From NCBI GenBank assembly GCA_015680685.1, contig MNCI01026966.1, positions 554,182 to 618,181 of the forward strand: a stretch of DNA of 64,000 bases, in the 5' to 3' direction. The stretch comes from Gnetum montanum. Taxonomy: Eukaryota; Streptophyta; Gnetopsida; Gnetales; Gnetaceae. The translations under genes and the position numbers were made by a program. Below are positions 10,864 through 22,300 of this stretch, piece after piece (within the stretch, counting starts at the first letter, position 1; the number at the start of each line of letters is the position of its first letter). The notes beneath the pieces are model-generated. The model did no database searches. It saw nothing but the letters and a program-made list of their open reading frames with translations, and was not told where the DNA came from.

Positions 10864-11071
10864 GCCTGCAACTTTCGTGGCCAAGATAGCATAGGAGAGA
10901 TGCCCCATACTATAGTTGGTAGCATGTCGCAGGGGGAATGTCTCATAGCTGAGACTTCTGTCAAGAAGTTACAGCGGAAGAGGCCTCCTCCAGCTAAGGA
11001 AACCCTTCACATAGAGGAAGAGGAGGGGCGGCGGTTGTGGCTTAAGGTACAGAGGATGCAACCCCCCATTG

Positions 11072-11205
11072 GTAAATGCTTTTGTTTAATTCCTACCTTG
11101 TTATTATCTACCACACTATGCTATACTAGGTGACGTAGCATAGAGTAGCACCCACTTTAAGCTAACTTATTTTGGACTAATGCAAACATGTTTCTTGATA
11201 GGCAG
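11072..11205 (+). other. Predicted intron in the split ORF
   Basis: A GTAAAT donor after ATTG and a pyrimidine-containing approach to an AG acceptor at 11204-11205 bound 134 bases with stops in every frame. Splicing here restores phase between the upstream frame and the Glu-rich downstream frame. The alternative AG at 11199-11200 would put the downstream part in an Arg-rich frame. Confidence 0.5.
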
Positions 11206-11563
11206 AGGAAGAAGAAGAAGAAGAAGAAGAAGGTGATGAAGAGGTGTTGGCCCCTAAGATAGAGGCGAAAAATAAAGACTCGAAGGCCCCAGTCTCAGAG
11301 AGAAGGGCCCTGATCACAAGAAAGGGAGCTCCTACTACTAAGGCAAGGGCTCTTGTTATTAGGGAGAATCCTCCTACTAACGAAGAGGAGTCTCCCTTGA
11401 ATAAAAAAGACACTGGTCTCCTAAAAGAAAAGGTACTAGGGTATGAAGAAGAGGTCCATACAAGCTTGGTAGGAACTTCTGCCAAGGCTATCAGCCTCGT
11501 TTTGGATCAGCAGGAATGTGGACTGCAATTAAATGTTGGTGAGTTCGATAATATGTCTACTTT

Positions 11564-13027
11564 TGTACTGTCTAAAATCATCGGTGCCCGGCTGGAACGA
11601 AAATGACACCGATTGATCTGTAGATAAGTGAAGAAGACCCTACTTTCACTTGGGGGTGAGTTGGAACTGATGAAGGTAGAGTACCTTGGATGGTTCGCAC
11701 ATGGATCAGACAAGGATTTCCCCAAACGTATGCCAATGCACAATACGCTGGGTTATACGTAAATGACATTTTAAATGTAAACCAGAATGCAAGTGTGCAG
11801 CGATGTAAACAAGATGTAAATCAATATGAACAAAAAACTTGTAGCGAATCTTAGCCAAAATGCAGGAATGAACAAGAACTATAGCAAATCTTGACCAAAA
11901 TATAGCAATATTATTACGTAACAAAAATTACAATGCACTAGTCTAGACACAGCTATGAATCTGACACAAGGTAGACAAAAAGTCCCGGTGAATCCAACAG
12001 GGTGATGGTATCCTGGTTTGGGCTGCAGGCACAGCATGAAGACTATATGCTCAGTATGCAAGATAGAAGTCTAGTGTGCAGGGTGGATGTTCTCAGTGCT
12101 CTAAGCGCGGATCACCCAGATTTTTGCCTAGATTCTCCCAATTTTCCAACCCCGTTCTGGTCAAGAATCTAGCTTTTATATGGTTTTGGATGCTAAATTT
12201 GGATCTAAGATTGGATGATTGGCTATGGAACGCAGGAATTTCAGATCGGGTGACATGTGGAGCATCGATCGGGTGCAAAAGAATGAAGCTTTACAAGTGT
12301 ACAGCGTGAACCATGCCAACGTGTACACGTTGGGCGTATACACTCCACATGTTGGACAGCGTATGGGTAAGCCTGAAGAAATTTTGACCATATTTTGAAC
12401 TGTGAAGCTCTTTTTGAGCATGGATCTGGATGTCTGATGTCCTGAGGATGCTGCCTGTTGATTTTGGGCTCATTTGACCNATCCTGAGGATGCTGCCTGT
12501 TGATTTTGGGCTCATTTGACCTTGATCTGACATGGTTTTGGAAGGCTCCGACTGGTGTACACTGGGCTACACACTAGGTGTACACGCTGGCCGTGCATAA
12601 TGTATATGCTCAGCGTGTGAGCTCCAAAATGCATGATTTCAAAGTTAAAACTCGATTTTCCTAAGCCCATGATGATGCCTAACAATTGCCTTTTCTCCGA
12701 GAGTTGATGCCTTGTGAAAATCTTGCTTCGAAGTGCCTATTTTGGGTCACCTTTGAAGTCACATGCTAGGTGTGTACGTTGGGCATACACACTGGGCATA
12801 CAAGATGCACACTTATTGAAAACCTAGTCTTTTAGGCTCAAGATTTACCAGGTTTGATGCTGGATGTCACCGTAATCTTCTGTGGATCCCATGGAACCAT
12901 TTCCTATTAAGTTTGACTCCGTTCGAAGCTATCCGTGAGGCCATCAATCTTCAGTCATGGTGGGGAGCATCATGACTTTAGCTCAATCCTTGTTGGAGTG
13001 CTAAGCTCAAAATTTTCTGGTGTTTCA
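11564..13027 (-). repeat. 3' LTR (1464 bp) of the truncated gypsy element
   Basis: On the minus strand it starts TGAAACACCAGAAAAT at 13027 and ends AGTACA at 11564. The U5 end aligns with the LTRs at 2393 and 9425. U3 contains GTGTACAC/GTATACAC palindromic motifs (12300-12365, 12550-12600), and a TATAAAAG box lies near 12175-12183. Confidence 0.85.
12440..12521. other. 40-bp duplication flanking a single N (probable assembly join)
   Basis: 12440-12479 equals 12482-12521, with N at 12480 and one extra A. Same pattern as at 4077 and 41643. Confidence 0.85.
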
Positions 13028-13040
13028 TTGGCCCCTCTTT
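13028..13040 (-). other. Polypurine tract
   Basis: Reads AAAGAGGGGCCAA on the minus strand directly before the LTR start at 13027. Confidence 0.7.
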
Positions 13041-13621
13041 GTTGATGCTTGGAGTAATCGACCCAAGAAGCGTCAACAAAGAAGTACAAAACACCACAAG
13101 CAACTTAGTGGCATTTTCTTTTGACACTTGGCCAGATGTCCTCGCACCATGTTCAGAAGTACTTAGGATAGGGAAATGGAGTTTGTAGCTGGATAAGGAA
13201 ATCAAAATTGTGGGGATTGGGAACTGATCAAGGGATTGTGCATGGTGAAGGGGATGCTCTGATGTGTAAATAGGTCATGTTGATCCTTGTCAATAGCCAT
13301 TGTCTAGCAAACTTGGGACCAAGACATGAGATGTACATCCTTTGGTAGAAAAAGACTCTTGTTTAGTGTTTAAGAGGACTTTTTGGCATAACCAAACCCA
13401 CGATGATGATATGTTGCATTCTTTGGAGGAACAGGGCCTCTATTTGGTGTTAAAGAGAACCTGTTGGTAGGGTGCCAAAGCCATGTAATGAGATGTTACT
13501 TGTGCATTTGAGACATGAGTACGTGCTTCCAAGATAACTACCTTCCCACCTGGGGCTTGTATGGGAAGTGCCAGGGGTCTTGTGTGTTTTTTTAAGCTTT
13601 CTTTCAATTTTGCACTCATGC

Positions 13622-14117
13622 TCATGTGCCATGTTGTGTGTTGCAACTGCTTGAGAGTGTCATAGCATGCAACAGTATGCCCAAAGTTTTGGGGTGTACT
13701 AGGTGTATCTGGGAACTGTGACTATGTAGGAAGGGGAACGAGATTGTTGAGGAAATGGATAGTGTATTGGGAACTGAGAATGTACTTTTGAACATATTGA
13801 TTAACCTGGTTGCATGCGTCAGAAACAATGTGGTACCTTGTCACCGTGATGAAGTGTATCCGTGTACGAGCACCAGTAGGTGTCATCCTGCAAACACAAC
13901 TCCAAGAAGACAAGAAAACCACAAGTGAATGAGTTAGCAAACACTTTAGACATGAATGTGGCCAATGCAAATGGAGGCACCATGTTAAACTTAAGGTAAA
14001 CAAAATGAGCAGCAATACTGTTGTCAGAGTCGGTGTGATGAATGATGCGGTAGGCGTTGATGGAGAAATGTCATGAATTACAGCAATAGATGAATGTGCC
14101 AGAAATGATCTTGCCAT
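13622..14117 (-). other. Short overlapping ORFs in the post-integrase region
   Basis: A 131-codon frame (14117-13722) and an overlapping 68-codon frame (13828-13622). They match the frames at 8424-8672 and 8566-8772 in the plus-strand element, without frameshift over the shared part. The longer product has two hydrophobic segments (around FITPTLTTVLLLILFTLSL and LLTHSLVVFLSSWSC). It could be a vestigial accessory protein or simply non-coding DNA that stays open by chance. Confidence 0.35.
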
Positions 14118-14560
14118 TTTATAGTCTTAGTAGACTGTCGTGGGTTAGTTTTACATCATAACCTATTGGACGTTTCCAGTTTAGCGTCGTAGCAGACGGT
14201 GCATTGCTAGTTTATAGTCTTGGCAGACTGTAGAGAGGCAAACCAGTTTATAGTCTTGGCTAACTCCGGTGAATGAAACTGTGGCAGTTTAATATCATAC
14301 CAGATGGGTGCTAGTTTATTGTCATTGCGGACAAACTATGGTATCAGTTTACCATCATGATTCCAGGACGATCTGTGGTATCAATTTACCATCATGATTC
14401 CAGAACGATTTGTGGTATCAGTTTACTGTCATGATTCCAGGACGATCTATGGTATCAGTTTACCATCATGATTCCAAGACGATCTATGGTATCAGTTTAC
14501 CGTCATGATTCTAGGATGATCTATGGTATTAGTTTACCATCATGATTCCAGGATGATCAC
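14113..14560 (-). repeat. Post-integrase repeat arrays: hairpin units and six 37-bp units
   Basis: 14113-14335 holds about six hairpin-plus-tail units on the minus strand, among them AGTCT-ACTA-AGACT, AGTCT-GCCA-AGACT, CGTC-TGCTAC-GACG and TTGTC-CGCAAT-GACAA, each followed by TATAAACTAGC or a variant. 14339-14560 holds six near-identical 37-bp units beginning at about 14340, 14377, 14413, 14450, 14487 and 14525 that contain TTTACCATCATGATTCCAG. The plus-strand sister has only one to two of the 37-bp units (about 8022-8090). Confidence 0.8.
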
Positions 14561-14569
14561 ATACCTGAG

Positions 14570-16015
14570 TTTATGCTCAAACATAGAACGGTTTCAAGTA
14601 CATGTGGTTGGTTGGGTGTGCAAGCTCATTCCCTTCCATGTTAGCTAGTTTAAATGCTCCATTGTCGTATGCTTTGGTGAGCAATTAGGGCCCTTCCCAA
14701 TTTGCTGCGAACTTGTCCATATGTTCACAGACCGCCTGAAGTACAAGGTTGCCTTCTTTGATCAGGTGCTTGTGAATGTCATGTTGATGGCATCATTGTT
14801 GTTGTTTCTGATACCACTCAATCTAATCGAACACACGTGTACGTTCCTCTTCCACTGAGTCCAAGTCAATGATGCATAAATCATTACTTTGACCCTCATC
14901 GAGGAGTCTGGAGAGCATGATCCTTAAGGATGGTACCTATAACTCCAAAGGTAAAATAGCTTCTGAACCATAAACAAGACTATATGGCATTTTACTCGTG
15001 GAAGTCCAATGAGTAGTGTGATAAGCCCATAACGCGTATACCAACTGTTCATGCCATTTTCTCTTGCTCTGCGTAAGCATCTTCTTTAGCATTGAGATGA
15101 CAATCTTGTTTGTGGCTTCTGCTTGTCTGTTACTCTAGGGGTAATAAGGGGATGAGAATGAATGTTTAATGCCTAAGCTGTTGTAGAAGGTTTTTGTTTT
15201 GACATTGTTGAATTGTGGTCCGTTATCATTACTGATGGCCATTGGGATGCCAAAGCAGGTCACAATGTATTCTAGGATAAAGCTGCATATTTGTTTCGAT
15301 GTAGTCTTTTTGAGGGGGATAGCTTCCACCCATTTCGTGAAATATCTAGTTGTGATTATGTTGAAGCTATGGCCTACTGAAGACGGGGGAGTTATTGGTC
15401 CAATGATGTCTAACCCCCATTTCTGGAAGGGCCACGTGATTTGGGCCATGTGCAACTCGTTGGGTGGAACGTGTATAAGGTTACCATGCTTTTGACATGT
15501 ATCGCACGTTTTGACCTTAGAGAAATAGTCATACTCCATGTGTGGCAAATAGTACCCTAAACACCTTATTTTGGTTGCCATTTCTTTCGGTGCTATTTGC
15601 CCTCCGCAGAGTCCTTCATGTACTTGCTCCACAATGGTCTGGCCATCAATGCTACTAACGCACCTTAACAGGATACCTTCATAGGATCTACGACACAATG
15701 TGTCACCTACTAATGTATACTGTTAAGAACATTTTTGTACTGCATCCTTTTGTGCATTTGTTAGATGTCGTGGAGTTTCTCCGTGTAGAAGATACTCTTT
15801 TATATCATCATACCATTCTACCGGGTGTGTTGTACTAACTGATGTAATTGGTAATTCATCGGGAGTATCAGTTATAGATTTAGCATAACTGATTATAGAA
15901 CTAGGCAACGTGTGGAACATGTTTGGCGCTAAGTTTAGGGCTAACGTAGCTAGTGCATCTACAATGGTGTTATCATTTTTGGAAATATGTTGTACATATA
16001 CTGACCTTATGATCA
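14570..16015 (-). pseudogene. RNase H end and integrase of gypsy pol
   Basis: The minus strand begins in the tail of RNase H (VYVQHISKNDNTIVDALATL, 15995-15936). The integrase follows at about 15700-14830: a zinc-binding region ending in CDTCQKHG, where the second His appears replaced (HEGLCGGQ). The catalytic core has GLDIIGP (15418-15399), SNDNGPQFN (15232-15211) and QAEATNK with the Glu near 15117, so the D-D-E triad is readable. A TAG just before the Glu block and other stops make it non-functional. Integrase would join element DNA to the genome. It is truncated upstream at the element's broken end. Confidence 0.85.
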
Positions 16016-19000
16016 CTCAAAGTAAAGTTAAAATAAGTTATTGGACTAATAATCATGTAAAGTATATCTCATAGTCAACATTTTGCCTAGATCACTTGAT
16101 CTCCAAATGTAATAGTCCTAGATAATCTCTTGCTCATCCTTACCTATGGCCATAAAGGCCTAGAAGTATCTCTTAGTAAACTTTCATAACATCCATTTGT
16201 TCTTAGGAGTCAAGATCATAATCCTTGATCCAAACCATGACCGTATCTATCATGAGGAATCCAAATACTTGGTCATGTTATTATAATCACCATTGAAATT
16301 AGGACAGGTTAGTGTAATGAGAAGGGTTAAAGAGAGGATTCTAGTAAAGCAAAATTTGGGAAGCCTACTGCATACATGTGTATAGATGGAGGAAAACAAA
16401 AATAAAATCTTGACTTCTAGATTATCTATGATATGTTTTCTTAGTTTGGTTTCACCAATGATTAGCCCACAAAATAATCAAGGCTAGATAACACTGGTAG
16501 TTGTAGGTGTAACCTTGCACTCAAAAAGAATAATTGGAGGTTTGACCCTACTATGTGGATAAGTAGTAGTGAAGGGATATAGCAATGAATCTCTTATGTA
16601 GTGTAGGATGTGCTCATGTGCTCCCATAAGCTAATTGAATGGTTCATTTTGGATTTGTGATGTTTAACTTCCACCTTCTCTCTCTTGTCTATCATTCATT
16701 CTCCATCTTTTTCTTACCATTCTGTGCATCATTATATTTCGTAGGAAGTCAATCACATAAAGTGGAGAGTGATGTTTGACCATCCAAGGGGATAGACTCA
16801 CATTTGATACTGATGTCTCACTAGGTTTTGGGAATCCATGGGTATCCCATCAATGAATTTTACAAGGATGAGAAACATAGGTGCCTTCTATGAGGAGGAC
16901 ACACTTGTGAATGCTTCATGGCTTGGCATTATGATTGATTAAGCATAAGCTTATCTCCTAGTGATGATGCTGATTACATGGCATAAAGCATTCAATTGGT
17001 CTTTCACTTATGTGAGCTTCAACTCTACTAGCTTCAAGGTTTGATCATGAATATTTCTTTTAATCCTACCTCACTTATGCTTGTTCTTCTAACCTTGGAA
17101 TACTCTATTTATCTCTCATTTTTGTAAACCCATTAGTTAATATGTCATCCAATATGAGTTTTAAAGTTTTAATTTTCTTACTCTCTTTTATGACTTGTTT
17201 GATTCAATCTTTGGTTGGTCTTTTAGGATTTTTATGAGCATTTGTTCTTCTTGTTCTTTCCATTTGCAGTATTCATGTAATTCAAGCTAGATGTCTTGTA
17301 ACTTAGTCATGGAGAAGAGGCACCAATGTAAGTATGTACTTTTAATTTTAATGTTTATTTAAATTATTTTTGTAATATTTTTACTTAACATAAATGCCTT
17401 AATTCCAAAGTTATGATTATGTTTCTCTTGTGCCCCCAAGGATTATAATTATCATTGTTCCTATGGTAATTTTTTGTAATGTTAGTATAATGCCTTATGT
17501 ATCTCACTTAATTTTTAGCATTTTCATATCTCATCATGCTTAGGTGATTACACTCGGAATTCTATGGACTTACTTAGGAGAACATTGAGTGATTTCAGTT
17601 CTTAGTTTATGGTCCTACAAGAGAACCATCAGTCTTGGAAGAACATGAGAAATAACACCAATCACTAGATCCAACACTTGTACATGAGAGACCTACCCTG
17701 AGAGAGAGATCTAGATATAGATGCTTCTGCTCTTGATCTTCAGGTTGAGTGCATGTCTAGCAGGATCTTCTAAATGAGTGCTAGAGGAGCTAGCAGGAGA
17801 TAATTTGTAGATGAATGACATGGAAGAAGGTGTGGGTGTGCATGATATGTAGCAAAGACCTATCCTTCCACTTTCTTCCTATTCCATCCAGGCATGTTAG
17901 GGGGATTATCTTCTCTGCCATCACCTCTTTGGCACTTCTTTGTGAGGTGTCATATATTGTAATGTGGTCATGATCTATATTGTACATTTGTAATTCCTCC
18001 ACATTAATCTTGTCATATGTCTACTCTTTATTTTTGTGTCTTTGGTTTTAAAGCTATGGAACTAGCTTTATTTAGTCATGGAAGAATGATGAGGCATCCA
18101 GTGATAATTTATAAGTCGATTGTAAGTCATGGATTTTGAAAGCGTTTCATGTATCCTATGTTTGTAGCCTAGCATGTATAGTTGAGGTTCTTGGTCTTAA
18201 GAAATGCATCCTAGCCTCCTATGTCATACTTTGAGATTGTGTGCATGACTCCAAGCTCTTTAGGATAATTATGGCTTTATTCAAGTGTCCTTTGATCCTT
18301 CTAACATGCTCCCTCAACTTCTAGCCTTCATCAAGATCTAATATGCAAAGTATAGTTTTGGGAGAGAGAGGGAAGGACCACCTTGCATCAATGCACCTCC
18401 TTGTGTCAATTTAGGGACACTAACACATCCTCCTCTAGGTCTAGTTTAACCTTCTTTACCTATAATGCAACTAAGATCACCTTAGGCTACATTAATGGAC
18501 CTCTGTTGATGCCTAAGCGCTAATGAACCTCCTCCATTTCATTGTAAAATATATTAATACTGATGATAAGCTCTCACAAACAAATTATTCATAATAGATA
18601 CATAAATTTGATTTTGTTTACGCTTTTTGGCATTTAGTCTATGTCATGAGCTCTTCCTTCCTTGGGTAGATTAACTTCTTTCATTGTCTTATATTTGTTT
18701 TGAGTCACCACTTTCATAAATGCAGCTAGACTCTATTAGAGTGCTACCTTGGTTATGTAGCATGGAACTATTTGATCAAGGTAGATTCCAATGTTTGATT
18801 AGTGAATAAAGCTTTTGGTTTTTTCTTGTTTCACCATTGATTCCTTAAATATTAAAATATCAAAAATATTTATAAAACATTAAAATAATAAAAATATTTA
18901 TTTAATTCTTATTTTAATAAGCTATAAAAATTCATCCTTGCTGAAGGAGGATATAACTATACAGCATGCTATTGGGTCATTAAGGTTGTGACTAAGAGTC

Positions 19001-19359
19001 ATTTTATTACTTTTCATGTGTGGTGTTGCACCTATCCCCAAGAAGCATTGCAACACAAGCATTGCACTTGTCCTCACAAGGGATTTCAATGCATGTATCT
19101 TTATTATCAGTTTATTTCTTATAATTCTAAAATCCATAAAAATTTTAAAACATAAAATTATAAATATTTCCTCTTTTATCTCTTACCATGAAAACATGGG
19201 TTTTAAATTATATCATGTGTGTTATATTCTCTTTTATATTTTTTGAACGTAATGATATATACAAGTGTTTTTGGAAAATCATTCAACATCATCTTCGAAG
19301 CTTACAATTAAATCACACTACTTTCTATATGATATAATTCCATTAGTCCAAAACTAGTA
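16016..19359. other. AT-rich stretch with no recognised gene
   Basis: No frame longer than about 75 codons carries a recognisable motif, and no LTR pair or primer site was found. It probably consists of decayed repeats, bounded by the broken end of the gypsy element at 16015 and the start of the Athila-like fragment near 19360. Confidence 0.5.
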
Positions 19360-22300
19360 GGAGCCCTATAAGGATTCATTGTTGACAACCCTCCAACCTT
19401 GTAGTCATTCCACCATCCCTGTGGCATTACTCATAAGAGTTGGCAAAGTGATGTGCATCCTTGAATATTGTAGACTAAAAGTATCTTACCAAGAGGATTT
19501 TAATGGTTGTTTGTCTACTTGCGTAGTGACCTCCACAAAGGTCTTTATGTGCATCTTGGATTATTCTAAGTTAATTTTTTATCAGGCATGCACTATCTCA
19601 CCAAGCCATATATACAATTTTTATAAAGGTTATCCTCTATCTTCATGTAATTCTTGAATTGATGAATAAAGTATTATTTTTTCTTCTTATCACATTCAAC
19701 AGGGATCTCCAGTATAAGTAAATATGAGAGAAATTCTATATATCATGATTTGGTTACATTAATTATGACCATTATTACCTTTGCAAAAATTATCTCTGCA
19801 AAAATTATCTCATCAAGAAATTGATTAGAAAAAGGCTCTTTATTAGTCTTATTATCCTAATATAACTTAGACAATCTACAATAACATTCTTCATTCCCTT
19901 CCTATCAATCATTATAAGATTGAACTCTTATAAGATCATCAACCACCATATGATATGAGGACTAACCACTAATTTGTTCATCATGAAGCATATTGCACTA
20001 TCATATCTATGCTTAAAAACTAGATATCCAAATCCATAATGCCTAAAGTTCTCTAAGGCATACATCACTTTCATCAGTTATTTCTCCATTTTGGTGTAGC
20101 TCAATTATGCACTTGGAAAACTTCTATTAGCATAATGGATATAGTATAGATGTTTCTATTCATTCAATTATGTAAGCACAACTTCCAAGGTAAAGTTAGA
20201 TGCATTTGTAATAATCTAAAATGGCTTGGACCAATCAAGAGCTTCTAGAATTAGAGTTTCTACAATTTTTTATCTTAGAAGTTGAAACAGCTACTCACAT
20301 TTCTTGGTCCACTTAAATGACACATCCTTCTTTGTTAGTTCCACCAGTGATTTGGCAATCTTAGAGAAATTCTCAATAAATTTCCTATAGTAACCTATGT
20401 GTTTAAGGAATGATCAAACATCTTTTACTATTTATGATTGTTGTGTTGTTTCTTGGATCATTTTTATTTTTCTAACTCTACCTCAATCCCTTTTCTTAAA
20501 ACTATATATCCTAATAGAATGTCCTCCTAGATCATCAAATGGCTCTTCTACCAATAGAGCTTCAAGATTTATCTCCACACATCCTTTTAATATCTAATCA
20601 AGGTGGTCCAATTCTTGCTTAAAATATAACTCATAGGTAGAGAATTCATTCATGAAGACCTCCATACCACTACCAATCTATTCCTGAAAGATGCTAAGGA
20701 TAAGTCATTAGATGTTTATAGGTGCATTCCAAAGGCAAAATGGAATCTTCATATATGTAAAAATCCCCTAAGGACTTATGAATGTCATCTTGTCCTAATC
20801 TTCTAGGCTTATTTGAATTTTATTATAGCCACTATAGTTTTTTAAAAATTATAATACATTTATCATGTAATGTTATCCAACATTTGGTCCAAAAAAGATA
20901 ATAGAAAATGATCCTTGAAAGTTGTCATGTGCAATATCCTGAAGTCAATGCAAATCCATCACTACCAAACTTTGTTAAGCACAATAACTAGTGAGCTCAC
21001 CCACTCACTCTCTACTACAAGGGTATATGAATCCATCTTTTAGAAGTTTCTCTACCTCCTTTGTAACTACCTACTTTAGTTTTGGATTTAATCTCCTCTA
21101 TAATTATTACTTAGGCTTGATTGCAAAGTCTATATAGATTCTGTGGTGGCATGTGCATGTGATTTCATCATATGACCATGCAAAGACTATTGGCTATCTA
21201 TTTACCACATTTCGTAACTTCTATTTCTATTCCTTTGTAAGTTTGTCATTTATAATTCTTAATTTTCCATTTTTCAAAAACATATACGTATAGGATTCTG
21301 GAAATGTTTTTAAATCCAAAGGTTTTGATTCATATGCTTAAGAAATTTTTGACTCTCACTAATCTATTTCTACTTTTTTTTAAGTTCTACATTATAAATT
21401 TTATATCTAAATTGCTCCATTTCATCCATATTATCAATGTAAGTACTTGCAAGAACTTTTTCTAGTTCCATGCATATTATAGAATTGAAGCAATCATCTA
21501 ATGTCAACCACTAGGTGTTCTCTTTCATTGTCGTTGTTGTGTACAAGTAGCTTTGAAAATTTACTACATCAACACATGACCTACATGTTATGATGGTTCC
21601 ACTTCTTATTACCCAAGTTTTCTACATGCAATTGCACTATGTGTCACTGTATGTGATGCATGAAGCTCTCTTCATCTCTATTTTTTCATGCTCATTTTCC
21701 TTGAAAATTTCCAAGAAAAAATCTCTGATTCCCAGCCTAGAATTGATTATACTTATCCAAGCTCTTCTCATGATGATGCAAAACTCCCCCTTGCAATTAT
21801 CTATATGGATTATTAGGAAATCAAAAAAATATAACCAATTACTAATGGTAATCATGATATCTTCTACTAGCCTAAATAGAATAGTGATGGACTAGTCTGC
21901 AAGCTCTAACCTGATGTTGAATTTCTTTAACAATGATAGATTTTATGCCTTATACATTTCTTGAAAAATCACATTGACCCTAGAACCTAAGTCTAGTAAA
22001 GCTTTACATGATACATTTCTTGTTACCTATAAGTAAATCAAGCAACTCCCTAGATCAGTTCTTTTTTTGGAAAGATGTCATGCCTTTATCTAGTCTACAA
22101 TCACATGAGTAATCATGACAATTTGAAGGTAGCTCAAATATTATCTAGGAGGTTATTGGTGTTCTATCTGTAACCATGAATTCCTATGAAGATTTGAGGA
22201 AACTAGCTAACTTGAAAAATGGTTATTTTCGAGGCTTGCATTTAAAACCACTTCAGTTGTCATTCACTTACAAGTTTAATACTCTCGTTGCATTTCATTT

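Larger units (their letters stand above)
10859..11563 (+). pseudogene. Degenerate ORF of unknown function, 3' half, with a likely intron
   Basis: Continues the frame of 1560-2392 exactly: the codon grid across the target duplication is preserved, and the frame stays open from 10861 to the splice site at 11071. Content is basic then acidic (KKLQRKRPPP, HIEEEEGRR). After an apparent intron (11072-11205) it continues in phase into a Glu-rich run coded by GAA repeats (11206-11235), then a Lys/Glu/Pro-rich tail to 11563. There the minus-strand LTR at 11564 cuts it off. No domain recognised. The intact frame of this half, against several stops in the first half, is worth noting. Confidence 0.6.
11564..16015 (-). 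mobile_element. Ty3/gypsy Tat/Ogre-like element, 5'-truncated
   Basis: In minus-strand order: end of RNase H and integrase (16015-14570), repeat arrays (14560-14113), region with short ORFs, polypurine tract (13040-13028), 3' LTR (13027-11564). Everything upstream of RNase H, including gag, protease, RT and the 5' LTR, is absent; similarity stops abruptly near 16015. The bases next to the LTR end are ACTTT (11559-11563), with no partner at 16016, as expected if the 5' end was lost after insertion. It belongs to the same family as the element at 2393-10858. Confidence 0.85.
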
